The notes under the pieces are model-generated. The model saw nothing but the letters and a program-made list of their open reading frames with translations, ran no database searches and had not been told where the DNA came from. DNA of 46,788 bases, taken from NCBI GenBank assembly GCA_020631045.1, contig JAHDHZ010000004.1, positions 30,457 through 77,244 on the forward strand. Reading direction: 5' to 3'. Made by a program: the position numbers and the translations under genes. Origin of the DNA: Flavobacteriales bacterium. Its GTDB lineage: Bacteria > Bacteroidota > Bacteroidia > Flavobacteriales_G > JALEGO01. Of the stretch, positions 29,878-39,748 are shown one piece after another. Every line of letters starts with the position of its first letter. Within the stretch, counting starts at the first letter, position 1.

Positions 29878-32800
29878 CGACTAAAGGTACAAACATCTTT
29901 TGTTTATTGTTTTTCAATTCAATAAAATAAACACCTTTTGCAGTTTCTTGCAATGACACTTCTATGCTAAACTCACCTGAAAGTGTTTCTTTAAATAGGT
30001 TTTGAATGTGTCTTCCGCTTAAATCAAATAACGAGGCTTCAATTAAAGCATTTGAAGCATTTATTTTACCGTTAATCGTTACATTATCTCTAGCTGGATT
30101 CGGATATAACTGCACACCTGTAAAGTATGTGCTCAAATTGATACTATTCGGTGCATATGGTAGAATAGTCACTGCCCCAATTTTTGAACACCCTGATGCG
30201 TCAGTAACACTTACGACGTATGTTCCTGGAGATAAATTAGAGATGCTTGCATTGGTACTTGAACTTGAAGACCAGCTGTAGGTAAAGGGCGCTGTTCCGC
30301 CAGTAGTAGTTGCAGTTGCTGTTCCGTCGTTTGCACCTAAAGCAGTTTCATTTGTTCCGGTTACATCAATCGTCCAAGAACATGGGTTTTGATTGAAGTC
30401 ATAAACTTCAACAGAACTTGTTTCAGAGCAACCTGCAGCATCTGTTACGGTTACATTGTAAATGCCAGGAGCTAGATTGTTGATCACGTCAGTCGTGCCT
30501 GAGTTAGACCAAGCATAAGTAAAAGGGCTTGTTCCTGAGAAGGTATTTACAGTTGCTGTTCCGTCGTTCGCTCCACTTGCTGTTAGGTCAGTGGCACTTG
30601 TGAAAATATCAAATGAAGCACAAGGCCCAGCTGAAGAATCTAATCCAACCAACACCGTATATGTAAACACACAAGCATTAGAATCAGTGATGGTCACAGC
30701 ATAAGATCCACTAGCGAGTCCTGTAAGTGATGGAGTAGTTGCTCCGTTTGACCAATTGTAGCTAAATAGCGGAGTGCCTCCGTTTACTGTTGTGGTAATA
30801 GCTCCATCATTTGCTCCTGCTGCACTTTCATCTTCTACATTAAAGCTGGCATTGAATCCTAAACAAGGATCTGGTGCATTACAATTGGCGTCAATTTCTA
30901 CCCAAACAGAATCAAAAGCTACACAACCTGTTGATTGGTCAGTAACTTGAAGGGTGTAGTATTGAGAGGTGCTAGGAAATACAGTTGGATTGGTAATTGA
31001 ACTAGAAACATCAATGTTGTTTACTGGCGTCCAACTCCAAATATAACTACCGCTACCGCCACCTGCAGAAGGTGTGGCTCCAATTACAACACTGTCAGCT
31101 GTACATACATCAGGGCCTGCATCAGCAAATAAATTACTATTTGCACAAGGATCAAATCCTGTGGTGTCAGTTAAAATGGTAACAGATAGATCGGCTCTAC
31201 AACCTGTGGCATCAACTACGCCAACAAAATAAGTGCCGCCCGTTAAACTATCAAAACTATTTGAAGATTGTGGGCCAGCCATTACAGGGCCAGAAAGTTC
31301 ATATTGATAAGGTGCTTGCGCTCCTGAAGCATTTACAGTAATGCTTCCGTCAAAAGCACCAGGGGCACTTTCATCAACTTGAGAGTGGCTCAATGCCAAA
31401 GCAGAGGGTTGTTGTATTACAAAAGTATCAACAATTGAGCATGAATCATCAGAGATGGTAGCAATGTAAGAGCCTGCCATAAGTGAGTCTCTTGAGAATT
31501 GCGTGTTGCCATCGTTCCATAGTATAGTTACGTTTGGATTGGCTGGAGTAAGCACGATAAATCCGTCTGAGGCATTGTGACAACTTACATCAGCAAAAAA
31601 TGAGGCGCTGATTAAACTCGCAAAGTTGCAAGGGTCTTGGGTCGCGCAATTTGCATCAATCTGAACCCAAACTGAATCGTTGGCTTGGCAACCTGTGTTG
31701 TTGTCAGTTACATTTAAGTAATAGTATTGACCTACTGGAGGTGAAGCCAAAGGGTTTGAGATAGAAGTGCTTACATTTAAATCATTTGAAGGAGTCCAAC
31801 TCCAAATATAACTTCCACTGCCTCCACCTGCAGAAGGAAATCCACCCAAAATAGCAGAGTCAGGCGTGCAAATTGTATCGCCCCCAGCATTTGCAAATAA
31901 AGTGCTGTTGACGCAATCAATACTATCGGCCAATATTTCAATCATATCAATCACAACACTACAACCTAAAGAATCTTGAGTTGTAACTTGATAGGTGCCT
32001 GCTACAAGAGAATCAAATAAGAAATTATTTTGTTGAGGTCTTGTAATGGGGCCTGCTGTAATGGCAAAGTTGTAAGGGGTTTTGCCGCCGCTTGCAAATA
32101 CTCCGATTGCACCGTCATTAGCTCCTGAAACAGACTCATTGGTAATAGTCGCAGTAGCATCAAAAGGGGCAGGGTCGATCAATACAAAGCTTGTATCTAC
32201 AGAGCAAAGATTATTCGATACATTCACATCGTATGTGCCTGCAGTTAATTGATCATTGATGTTGTTGGTAGAGCCGTTGCTCCAAGTAAATAGTTCATTG
32301 CCTGTTGCTGGAATAAGTTGTATGAATCCGTTGGTATCGCCGTTACATGTAGGAGGGTATAAAAACTCAAAGCTTACAAGGTCTGTCCAATTACAAGAAG
32401 CAGGTGGGCAACTTTCAGTGTTGACAATCAATAAAGCAAAAGAAGAATCTAGTGCGCATCCACTCTTAGAATAAGTAAGTTTTACAATGTGTTCTCCGAT
32501 TCCTGCGTCATTAGGATTAAACTCACCTATTGTATTTACTGAAGGACCAGACCAAGTGTAAAATGTATTGGTGTCAAAATTCTCAACCACCAAAGGCATA
32601 AAGGTGTCATTCACACAAAAAGGAACAGGATTGTTGATCACAGCAATATCACATCCTGGGCTTTGTGCGCAAGTATTTTGATAAAGTCCTAAATCGTCTA
32701 ATGCATTAAAACCCCATAATTCCCACTCTAAAGAAGGGTTAAAGCTATCTAGGCCATCTTGGTCACCTTGAGTAACACTGGCCTTTCTTCTGATAGTTCT

Positions 32801-33253
32801 GTTGAATGTAAATACGTTGTTTGAGTCAGGAAAAAACCATCCTTGACCCGGGTCTTCTCCAATTCTACCAATAACATCTATGATATTTCCGTTTTTTGAG
32901 AGTACAATCGCATCGTTTCCGTTAAAGGTCATGGTTAGGTTGTCAGTAATTTCAGCCAATGCTAGAATTGAAGGATCAGCATTTGTGTTGGCTGCCACCA
33001 AAGTAGCATGTGATGCTAAAGAAAGCCCGTTTAAACTTAAAGAAGTTGCTGAGTTTGACCCATTAAAGTATACGTCAATGGCATACCCGTTGAGTGAAAT
33101 GCTTGCCCCTGATGGATTGTATAGTTCTATTGCTCGATTGGCGCCATTGCCCATGACATATTCTGAGATAAATACTTCAGAGCAGCTCTGAGCGTAAAAA
33201 TTAGTTGAAAAAAGAAATACTGTAAATAAACCTAAAATAGTCTTGTTTTTCAT
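29870..33253 (-). CDS. T9SS-secreted multidomain adhesin-like protein (lamin-tail domain + SprB-like repeats + C-terminal sorting domain)
   Basis: SEVFISEYVMGNGANRAIELYNPSG (LTD); repeated 'ANDGT.T....G.APFTY.WS....T..I..L.PGTY.V.VTDA.GC'; YPNPARDNVTI...KMFVPLVVE C-terminus. Start MKNKTILGLF preferred over the ORF-caller start. Confidence 0.92.
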   Translation of the reverse strand: MKNKTILGLFTVFLFSTNFYAQSCSEVFISEYVMGNGANRAIELYNPSGASISLNGYAIDVYFNGSNSATSLSLNGLSLASHATLVAANTNADPSILALAEITDNLTMTFNGNDAIVLSKNGNIIDVIGRIGEDPGQGWFFPDSNNVFTFNRTIRRKASVTQGDQDGLDSFNPSLEWELWGFNALDDLGLYQNTCAQSPGCDIAVINNPVPFCVNDTFMPLVVENFDTNTFYTWSGPSVNTIGEFNPNDAGIGEHIVKLTYSKSGCALDSSFALLIVNTESCPPASCNWTDLVSFEFLYPPTCNGDTNGFIQLIPATGNELFTWSNGSTNNINDQLTAGTYDVNVSNNLCSVDTSFVLIDPAPFDATATITNESVSGANDGAIGVFASGGKTPYNFAITAGPITRPQQNNFLFDSLVAGTYQVTTQDSLGCSVVIDMIEILADSIDCVNSTLFANAGGDTICTPDSAILGGFPSAGGGSGSYIWSWTPSNDLNVSTSISNPLASPPVGQYYYLNVTDNNTGCQANDSVWVQIDANCATQDPCNFASLISASFFADVSCHNASDGFIVLTPANPNVTILWNDGNTQFSRDSLMAGSYIATISDDSCSIVDTFVIQQPSALALSHSQVDESAPGAFDGSITVNASGAQAPYQYELSGPVMAGPQSSNSFDSLTGGTYFVGVVDATGCRADLSVTILTDTTGFDPCANSNLFADAGPDVCTADSVVIGATPSAGGGSGSYIWSWTPVNNIDVSSSITNPTVFPSTSQYYTLQVTDQSTGCVAFDSVWVEIDANCNAPDPCLGFNASFNVEDESAAGANDGAITTTVNGGTPLFSYNWSNGATTPSLTGLASGSYAVTITDSNACVFTYTVLVGLDSSAGPCASFDIFTSATDLTASGANDGTATVNTFSGTSPFTYAWSNSGTTDVINNLAPGIYNVTVTDAAGCSETSSVEVYDFNQNPCSWTIDVTGTNETALGANDGTATATTTGGTAPFTYSWSSSSSTNASISNLSPGTYVVSVTDASGCSKIGAVTILPYAPNSINLSTYFTGVQLYPNPARDNVTINGKINASNALIEASLFDLSGRHIQNLFKETLSGEFSIEVSLQETAKGVYFIELKNNKQKMFVPLVVE

Positions 33254-33314
33254 TTGTGTGGATTTAACAAGACCTAAAGTAGATTTTTTTTTTAATCTGG
33301 TTGTAGTCAAAGAC

Positions 33315-33935
33315 TTACTTTTTTATAAAAAGTAATTTTTTTGTCTCAAAAAAAGGTTCTGAGAATTCTTTGTTTAGTTCAAAACTCTTGATTTTGTATC
33401 TCTTAGAGACTTCTTTAATCTCTTGGGTTAAATCTCCGCCCTTTAAGTAATAAAGCCCTTTGAATGATTTATCTGACAAGCGTTTATGTACCCAAGGCAT
33501 AAAAATAGAAAGTCTCTTAACAGCTCTTGAGATCAAGTAGTCGCTGGGTGTTTTCACCTCTTCAATTCTTGACCAAAGACTTGTGGTATTCTCAAGATTC
33601 AAAGCCTTTGAAATTTCATTGGTAACCGTGATTTTTTTTCTGATTGAATCGACCATTGTAAAGTGTACATCTGGTCTTAAAATAGCTAAAGGTATGGCCG
33701 GAAATCCGCCCCCTGTACCTACATCAATAACATGGCTATTCTTGTTGAAATTAATAAATTTAGCAATACTTAAGCTGTGTAGAATGTGATTGATGGCAAT
33801 TTGATCGATGTCTTTTCGAGAAATGACATTGATTTTTTGGTTAAACTCAGCATAGAGTTCTTGAGCATGATCTAGTTGCTTGAGTTGTTGTTGGGTAAGT
33901 TGAGAAAAATACTTGAGGTAAAGTGCTTTGCTCAT
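33315..33935 (-). CDS. rsmG: 16S rRNA (guanine-N7) methyltransferase RsmG
   Basis: LYAEFNQKINVISRKD, VIDVGTGGGFPAIPLAILRPDV. Confidence 0.96.
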   Translation of the reverse strand: MSKALYLKYFSQLTQQQLKQLDHAQELYAEFNQKINVISRKDIDQIAINHILHSLSIAKFINFNKNSHVIDVGTGGGFPAIPLAILRPDVHFTMVDSIRKKITVTNEISKALNLENTTSLWSRIEEVKTPSDYLISRAVKRLSIFMPWVHKRLSDKSFKGLYYLKGGDLTQEIKEVSKRYKIKSFELNKEFSEPFFETKKLLFIKK

Positions 33936-34555
33936 TAAAGCGTGTCGATGGTGTTTTTCATGATGTTGAACAAGAAATCACGCCCTCTAAAAAGCTGCGC
34001 TTTTACTGTTCCTAAAGGTAAGTCTAAACGCTCTGCAATTTCATCGTATGAAAGCTCTTCAAAATATCTGAGCTCAATTAATTTACGGTATCTAGGCTTG
34101 AGTTTTTGAACAACGTTACGCATGGCTTTGATGCGCTGTGATTTGATGGCTTCTTCTTCAGGATCAAGACCTTTTGATTCTAAGGTAATGGTTGATTTAG
34201 AGCCTTCTCCGTCATCGTATTTTTTGTCAATAGAAATAATATGCGCGCGCTTTTTTCTCAAATGATCAATGCAGTTGTTTGAGGCAATTTTAAACAGCCA
34301 TGTACTAAAGGCATAGTCAGGGGTGTATTGATGCAATTTTTTAAAAGCTTTACCAAAGGCCTCTATCGTTAAGTCTTCAGCATCGTCTTTTGAGCGCACC
34401 ATTTTAAGCAGCATAAAGTAGATTGAGTCTCTGTAATGGCCCATCAATTCGGCATAGGCTTTTTGATCTTTATTGTCTAAAGCTTTACGAATTAATTTAT
34501 AATCTCTTTTAGCTTTAACTGAAAGCTTTTCGTTCACATCAACCTTGGTTGTCAT
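33935..34555 (-). CDS. RNA polymerase ECF-type sigma factor
   Basis: KDDAEDLTIEAFGKAFKKLHQY, FSTWLFKIASNNCIDHLRKKR, LSYDEIAERLDLPLGTVKAQLFRGRDFL. Confidence 0.95.
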   Translation of the reverse strand: MTTKVDVNEKLSVKAKRDYKLIRKALDNKDQKAYAELMGHYRDSIYFMLLKMVRSKDDAEDLTIEAFGKAFKKLHQYTPDYAFSTWLFKIASNNCIDHLRKKRAHIISIDKKYDDGEGSKSTITLESKGLDPEEEAIKSQRIKAMRNVVQKLKPRYRKLIELRYFEELSYDEIAERLDLPLGTVKAQLFRGRDFLFNIMKNTIDTL

Positions 34556-34558
34556 ACT

Positions 34559-35641
34559 TTATCTTCTTTGGTGTTTTAAGGTGAGGCTGCCTAGGTGAAA
34601 AAGCGGATAAAACAACAAGAGTATGGGTTCTAAAATAAAAGAAGTAAACACCAAATCTTGCTCTTTAAAACGTTTATATAACCTAAAGCATAGAGCCTCT
34701 GAAACTAATATACGAAATAATACGATTGCACAAATTAATGTAGTATTTTTTGAGGTGCAAGTCAACAATAAGAGTAGAATCCACCAAGATAAACGCAGAA
34801 AATAAAGTGTGCTCAACAAGAAAATGTCACTTTTTTTATACTTGGGAGCCGTTGAGACGTGCCGAGATTTTTGAAGAATAAACTCATACATTGATGCTTT
34901 GGCTTTTGAATACACAAAACTTTCTTTTGTGATGCATATTTCTGTGGAGCTTTCTTTGCTGTGTTGTTGAATGAATAAATCGTCGTCTCCTGAGTCTAAA
35001 GTGGCGTGCTTTTTAAAACCATCACCTTTTAAAAAAGTAGATTTTAAGTATCCCATATTTCTGCCTACCCCCATGTAGGGCATGCCAACTTTAGCAAAAG
35101 TAAGGTAGTCTAAGGCGGCTAAAAAGCAGTCAAAGCGAATGAGTTTGTTTAAAAGTGAGGGTTCTTTGAAAAAGGGGGCGTAGCCGATAGAGATTTGGTG
35201 GGTGTTTAATGGAGCGCTGATTGCATTTAGCCATTCTTTTGAGGGGGCAACACAATCTGAATCTGTAAATACCAAGTGCTCGTATTGAGCCTTGTCAATG
35301 GCAAAACTTAAAGCGTTTTTTTTGCCTTTGTGGCTTTTTTGGTGCTCAGCCAAATGATAGACCCTTAAACGACCATCTTTTATGGTTTGCCACGCTTTTT
35401 TTTCAGCTTGAAGATGTTCTGAAAAATCATTCACTACAATGCATTCAAAACAATCGTGTTGTTGGCTTAAAAAATGGTCGATGTTTTGGCGTAAATACCC
35501 TCCGTTATTTCGATAGCATATGATAAGAGAGGTCTGTGGGGGGCTTTGAGTATTTTTTTCTTTGGGTGGATGAAGTGCCCACAATTGCATACCCCTGTAA
35601 ACACAAAGTATAGCCGTTAAAACAATAAATAAAATCATCAA
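34559..35641 (-). CDS. Glycosyltransferase family 2 membrane protein
   Basis: SLIICYRNNGGYLRQNIDHFLSQ, VVNDFSEH, FTDSDCVAP, GVGRNMGY, C-terminal TM helices. Confidence 0.92.
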   Translation of the reverse strand: MMILFIVLTAILCVYRGMQLWALHPPKEKNTQSPPQTSLIICYRNNGGYLRQNIDHFLSQQHDCFECIVVNDFSEHLQAEKKAWQTIKDGRLRVYHLAEHQKSHKGKKNALSFAIDKAQYEHLVFTDSDCVAPSKEWLNAISAPLNTHQISIGYAPFFKEPSLLNKLIRFDCFLAALDYLTFAKVGMPYMGVGRNMGYLKSTFLKGDGFKKHATLDSGDDDLFIQQHSKESSTEICITKESFVYSKAKASMYEFILQKSRHVSTAPKYKKSDIFLLSTLYFLRLSWWILLLLLTCTSKNTTLICAIVLFRILVSEALCFRLYKRFKEQDLVFTSFILEPILLLFYPLFHLGSLTLKHQRR

Positions 35642-35656
35642 CTATACCTTTAGTAG

Positions 35657-35739
35657 TGCCCGGGGCGGGACTCGAACCCGCACGTACTTAGTACACATGT
35701 CCCTCAAACATGCCTGTCTACCAATTTCAGCACCCGGGC
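35657..35739 (-). tRNA. tRNA-Leu (anticodon GAG)
   Basis: GCCCGGG/CCCGGGC acceptor, CATGT-TTGAGGG-ACATG anticodon arm, long variable arm, GGGTTCGAGTCCC T-arm. Confidence 0.95.
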
Positions 35740-36082
35740 AAAAAAGTTTTGGAAGGCCTTGAGCTTCGTTACGTGTATTTGAATGACTCGTCATTGCCTT
35801 GAGGTAACTCCTCGTAATTCAAACACACAAGCCTCACTCAAGACCTTCTAAATTCTTTTTTGCTAAGACTGTTTAGTCTTATGCTCAATTTGAAGCCCTC
35901 ATTAAGAGTCTTCAAGCTTTTTCACTAAGATCAAGTCAACCTAATTCTTAATTTGAAATTTTCAACTAGAAGTTTTTAAACTTTTTGCTGAGCATTCAAG
36001 GCAATTTGTTTTGCTTCAATCTTAGCATTAAAACACTGCCCTTCAAACTTATTGTTAAGCAGTTTTTGAGTGTTTTAAAAGC

Positions 36083-36108
36083 AAAAAAGCCGAACAAATC
36101 GGCTTTTT
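36083..36108 (-). terminator. Terminator-like hairpin downstream of tRNA-Lys
   Basis: AAAAAAGCCGA-ACAAA-TCGGCTTTTT. Confidence 0.75.
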
Positions 36109-36117
36109 ACTCTTTTG

Positions 36118-36190
36118 TGACCTGGCTGGGGCTCGAACCCAGGACCCTCTCCTTAAAAGGGAGATGCTCTACCAACTGAGCTACCAGGTC
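36118..36190 (-). tRNA. tRNA-Lys (anticodon TTT)
   Basis: GACCTGG/CCAGGTC acceptor, TCTCC-CTTTTAA-GGAGA anticodon arm, GGGTTCGAGCCCC T-arm. Confidence 0.96.
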
Positions 36191-36238
36191 AGCCTTAAGT
36201 TGTGCAAATATAGAATCAGTTTTGCAATTGCGCAAATT

Positions 36239-36709
36239 TTATTTCCATTTTGTAAAGGGATGTTGTACCAAAGCACTGTTTAAGTATTTTGAATAGCCGC
36301 TGACTTCTTTATCAATAAAGTCAGGAAGCTCAAAATGCTCATGTTCATCTTCAAGCTCAATCTCAGCTATGATGAGGCCTTGGTTGAGTCCCATGAATTG
36401 GTCAATCTCCCAGGTTTTTCCTTTAAAATCAATTAAATAGCGTTGTTTTTCAATGGCTGCAAATTCAGTTTCTGCTCTGAGTAAATCTTGTGCGTCTTTC
36501 AATGGGATTTCGTATTCATATTCATCACGCACCAAGCCGCGCCCTTTCTTGATGGTAATAAATCCTTGCTCATCTTTGATGCGCACGCGCAAAGTTTTGG
36601 TTTTTTCATTGAAAATATAGTTTTGAGCAATGTAAATGGGTGTGCCCTTTTTTGCTTTTTGCCAAAGGTCATGTTTGACCAAGAATTTGCGTTCGATTTC
36701 TTTGCCCAT
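36239..36709 (-). CDS. CYTH domain-containing protein
   Basis: N-terminal EIERKFLV motif, LRVRIKD, ITIKKGRG, EIDQFMG, IAEIELEDE. Confidence 0.95.
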   Translation of the reverse strand: MGKEIERKFLVKHDLWQKAKKGTPIYIAQNYIFNEKTKTLRVRIKDEQGFITIKKGRGLVRDEYEYEIPLKDAQDLLRAETEFAAIEKQRYLIDFKGKTWEIDQFMGLNQGLIIAEIELEDEHEHFELPDFIDKEVSGYSKYLNSALVQHPFTKWK

Positions 36710-36718
36710 TTTTTTGTT

Positions 36719-37318
36719 TTATTGACAATCACATGTGTTTGACATCATAATGTTCGTGTTGGGAAGGTTTTTCTTAAGTTTTTTCAATTCAGATTTATTC
36801 AATCCAGTATAACGTACGTCAAGTTTTTTAAGTTTTTTAAGTGCTTTTATTTCGGGTGGAATGCGCACGATGGGATTATTCCAAAGGTCAATTTCAATGA
36901 GTTCAGTAAGCCCTCCAATTTCATGAGAGATATAATCGATGTTGTTTTTGCCAAGTTTGAGGATTTTGAGATTTTTTAGGGTGTACAGGGCAGGTGAGGG
37001 GCGGGTGATTTGGTTGTTGTTTAAAATTAGTACTTGCAGTTTGCTGAACTGTGCAATCTCAGCAGGAATACTATCAATTTTATTTTTGCTCAAGTCTAAG
37101 TACACCAAGTTTTTAAAACGTTCTAATCGTTTGGTTGGAAACCGCTTGAGTTTGGCTTTTTTAACCACCAATCCTTCTACTTCTGCTGGATAACGATAAG
37201 CCTCTTTAAAAGAGTGATACATATTGATGTCTTGCAGGCCAAGCACGTGGAATTTTTGACTTAAGCTTGCTGCTGAAAACAAAAATGTAAAGAAAAGAAA
37301 GGTTGTGAACCGAAACAT
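36719..37318 (-). CDS. Leucine-rich repeat protein, secreted
   Basis: Signal peptide; LxxLxxLxLxxNxI repeats (LVYLDLSKNKIDSIPAEIAQFSKLQVLILNNNQI). Confidence 0.92.
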   Translation of the reverse strand: MFRFTTFLFFTFLFSAASLSQKFHVLGLQDINMYHSFKEAYRYPAEVEGLVVKKAKLKRFPTKRLERFKNLVYLDLSKNKIDSIPAEIAQFSKLQVLILNNNQITRPSPALYTLKNLKILKLGKNNIDYISHEIGGLTELIEIDLWNNPIVRIPPEIKALKKLKKLDVRYTGLNKSELKKLKKNLPNTNIMMSNTCDCQ

Positions 37319-37416
37319 ATTCTTAATAAATGGTTTAAAGATCTAAAAAAAACTTGACTTGCCTTTATTTGGTGGTCAACTTTGCAAAACAAAATAAACT
37401 CTAAACTTAGAAAATA

Positions 37417-38262
37417 ATGAATAAAAATATGTTAAATATCTCAAAAGCAATTATGATTGTTTTTGTGTCGACAGCTTTACTTTCAAGTGATTCTTGTCAA
37501 AAGGTAGAAGAAGGTTCAGGTGCGCACAATTATGGTATGGAAGAGCAGATTAATCAAGGATGGGAAGATTATGCAAATGATCAGTATGGTGATCTAAATT
37601 TGTGTTCTCAAGACTTTGTTCTTGGATCTTATGAGAGTTCTTGGATTAAAAATGAATTGATTGATGTAACCGCTAACAATATTGATTACACTGAGATTCA
37701 TGGTGATGATGGTTACTGGTTAAGTGCAGAAATTAAAATGCTTCAAAAAGACGGAGATTTGTTTTATTTTTTAAAATCCCATCAGATTGACATGGATTAT
37801 ATTGGTTATTATAGTATTTATAACTGTAATGGATCATTTATTGTTGGCGATGTTTACGATGAAGGTTATGATGAGTCGGCAGAATATGAAGAGCTTGAGA
37901 GCTATTTAATTTCAGATTATATGGTTACTCACGACCCAGATGAAGCTGTGATTTGTTCTCCTTTTATGACGCACATTGAAGGTACTTGGATTGAACAAAA
38001 AGCTCAACAAGCAATTGATGAATATATAGGCATTGCAGGCCCGTTTGAAGAAGGTGGTAACTTTATAGCATTTGTTCAGCAACTTGAGAAGCACAATCAG
38101 TACTTTTATGCGATCAATGCTTCAGAAATTCAAGATGACTATCAATATTTTAGCATCTATGATTGTGAGTCTAATTTAATTGAAGATCACATCGAGTATG
38201 GTGATTTAGTTGAACAAGGATATGAAGAGTTGGCTGACTTTGAAATTGAAAGAGCTCTTTAA
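37417..38262 (+). CDS. Uncharacterised acidic lipoprotein with two tandem copies of a ~100-aa domain
   Basis: Lipobox-like LLSSDSC; repeated 'C......G.WI......YYSIY(N/D)C.....D..Y......G(Y/E)EE'. Confidence 0.65.
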   Translation: MNKNMLNISKAIMIVFVSTALLSSDSCQKVEEGSGAHNYGMEEQINQGWEDYANDQYGDLNLCSQDFVLGSYESSWIKNELIDVTANNIDYTEIHGDDGYWLSAEIKMLQKDGDLFYFLKSHQIDMDYIGYYSIYNCNGSFIVGDVYDEGYDESAEYEELESYLISDYMVTHDPDEAVICSPFMTHIEGTWIEQKAQQAIDEYIGIAGPFEEGGNFIAFVQQLEKHNQYFYAINASEIQDDYQYFSIYDCESNLIEDHIEYGDLVEQGYEELADFEIERAL

Positions 38263-38523
38263 AAAAAGAAAGTAGTTGTAGAGGCTTAGAAAAAATCTTT
38301 TGTAGTGCCTTCAAACTTAGTGTTTGGAGAGTTCTGCAAAAGACTTTTTTGAATGCCTCAATTCATTTATTTAAACACTCTTAATTAACCCGTTTAAGCC
38401 TTCCGAAAAGTTTTTCGGCTCCCGGCCCTTACGGGTCGAAGTTTCTCAAAACTTTTGCTTCATGCTTTCACTATCCTCTATTCAAGAAGGTAGTTGTAGA
38501 GACTTTTTCGGAGCTCATATAAT

Positions 38524-39711
38524 CTATTGAATAACCTCTAAAGCCTTTCCGACTTTTTCAAAAGCCGCTACAGCTTTGTCTAAATCGTCTTTTGAGTGTG
38601 CCGCTGAGAGTTGGGTTCTGATTCTTGCCGCTCCTTTAGGTACAACAGGATAGAAAAATCCAACCGCATATACGCCTTCTTCTAAAAGCATATCGGCAAA
38701 CTTTTGTGAGAGGGGAGCATCATAAAGCATCACGGGTACAATCGGAGAAGCGCCAGGTTTAATTTCAAACCCCAGGGCAATCATTTTTTCTTTAAAGTAT
38801 TTGGTGTTTTGCTCTAATGTATCTCGCAATTCAGTCGAAGATTCAAGCATATCAAGAACTGCTATGCTCGCTCCGGTGATGATCGGAGAAAGTGAATTTG
38901 AAAACAAATATGGGCGTGAACGTTGACGTAATATTTCAATGATTTCTTTACGACCTGTGGTAAATCCACCCATAGATCCACCCAAGGCTTTGCCTAAAGT
39001 ACCTGTAATGATATCGACCCTGCCCATTACGCCATGATATTCTGCGGTGCCTCTACCTGTTTTTCCGATAAATCCTGTCGCGTGGCAATCATCAACCATC
39101 ACAAGGGCATTGTATTTGTCGGCTAGATCGCAAATTTCATTGAGTCGGGCAATGTCTCCATCCATAGAAAATACGCCATCTGTGACAATAATTTTAAAAC
39201 GCTGCGCTTGAGCTGCTTTCAATTGCGTTTCTAAATCTTGCATGTCGCTGTGTTTGTAACGGTAGCGTGCGGCTTTGCATAAACGCACTCCGTCAATGAT
39301 TGAAGCGTGGTTTAAACTATCAGAAATAATGGCGTCTTCAGCAGTCAATAAAGGTTCAAAAACTCCACCATTGGCATCAAAACAAGCAGCATATAAAATG
39401 GTGTCTTCAGTGCCTAAAAATTGGGCGATTTTTTGCTCTAAAGTTTTGTGAATGTCTTGGGTGCCACAGATGAATCTGACTGATGACATGCCGAATCCGT
39501 GCGAGTCTAAGTATTGTTTGGCCGCATCAATTACTCTGGGGTGAGAAGAAAGACCAAGGTAATTGTTGGCGCACATGATGATCACTTCTTTGCCATCATC
39601 TGTCTTCACTTTGGCTCCTTGAGGAGTTACGATGATGCGCTCTTTTTTGTATAGTCCTGCGGCTTTAATTTCTGAGATTTCTTGGTCTAAATGTTCTTTG
39701 TTGCTGTACAT
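38524..39711 (-). CDS. kbl: Glycine C-acetyltransferase (2-amino-3-ketobutyrate CoA ligase)
   Basis: [74 protein letters not shown]. Near-continuous similarity to E. coli Kbl as recalled. Confidence 0.96.
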   Translation of the reverse strand: MYSNKEHLDQEISEIKAAGLYKKERIIVTPQGAKVKTDDGKEVIIMCANNYLGLSSHPRVIDAAKQYLDSHGFGMSSVRFICGTQDIHKTLEQKIAQFLGTEDTILYAACFDANGGVFEPLLTAEDAIISDSLNHASIIDGVRLCKAARYRYKHSDMQDLETQLKAAQAQRFKIIVTDGVFSMDGDIARLNEICDLADKYNALVMVDDCHATGFIGKTGRGTAEYHGVMGRVDIITGTLGKALGGSMGGFTTGRKEIIEILRQRSRPYLFSNSLSPIITGASIAVLDMLESSTELRDTLEQNTKYFKEKMIALGFEIKPGASPIVPVMLYDAPLSQKFADMLLEEGVYAVGFFYPVVPKGAARIRTQLSAAHSKDDLDKAVAAFEKVGKALEVIQ

Positions 39712-39748
39712 ATTGCAAACGTAATATAAAAAGTATATCTTGTAAGGT

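Noticed and set aside
35740-36117. CRISPR-like array between the tRNAs
   Set aside because: Units are few, strongly diverged and lack identical repeats with unique spacers; no cas genes nearby.
35985-36179. ORF 35985-36179 (+) reading through tRNA-Lys
   Set aside because: It overlaps a clear tRNA and its terminator; WLGLEPRTLSLKGRCST is a translated tRNA, a common annotation artefact.
38267-38506. Same repeat family as copies A-C in the 38.3-kb spacer
   Set aside because: Only vague resemblance (TTTTTCGGCTCCCGGCCC vs TTTTTTGGCTCACATGCCC); not enough to include.
38524-39711. Possible serine palmitoyltransferase that would link to the SMase/ceramidase genes
   Set aside because: The sequence follows glycine C-acetyltransferase (Kbl) almost residue by residue in recalled motifs ([20 protein letters not shown]); no basis to call it SPT.
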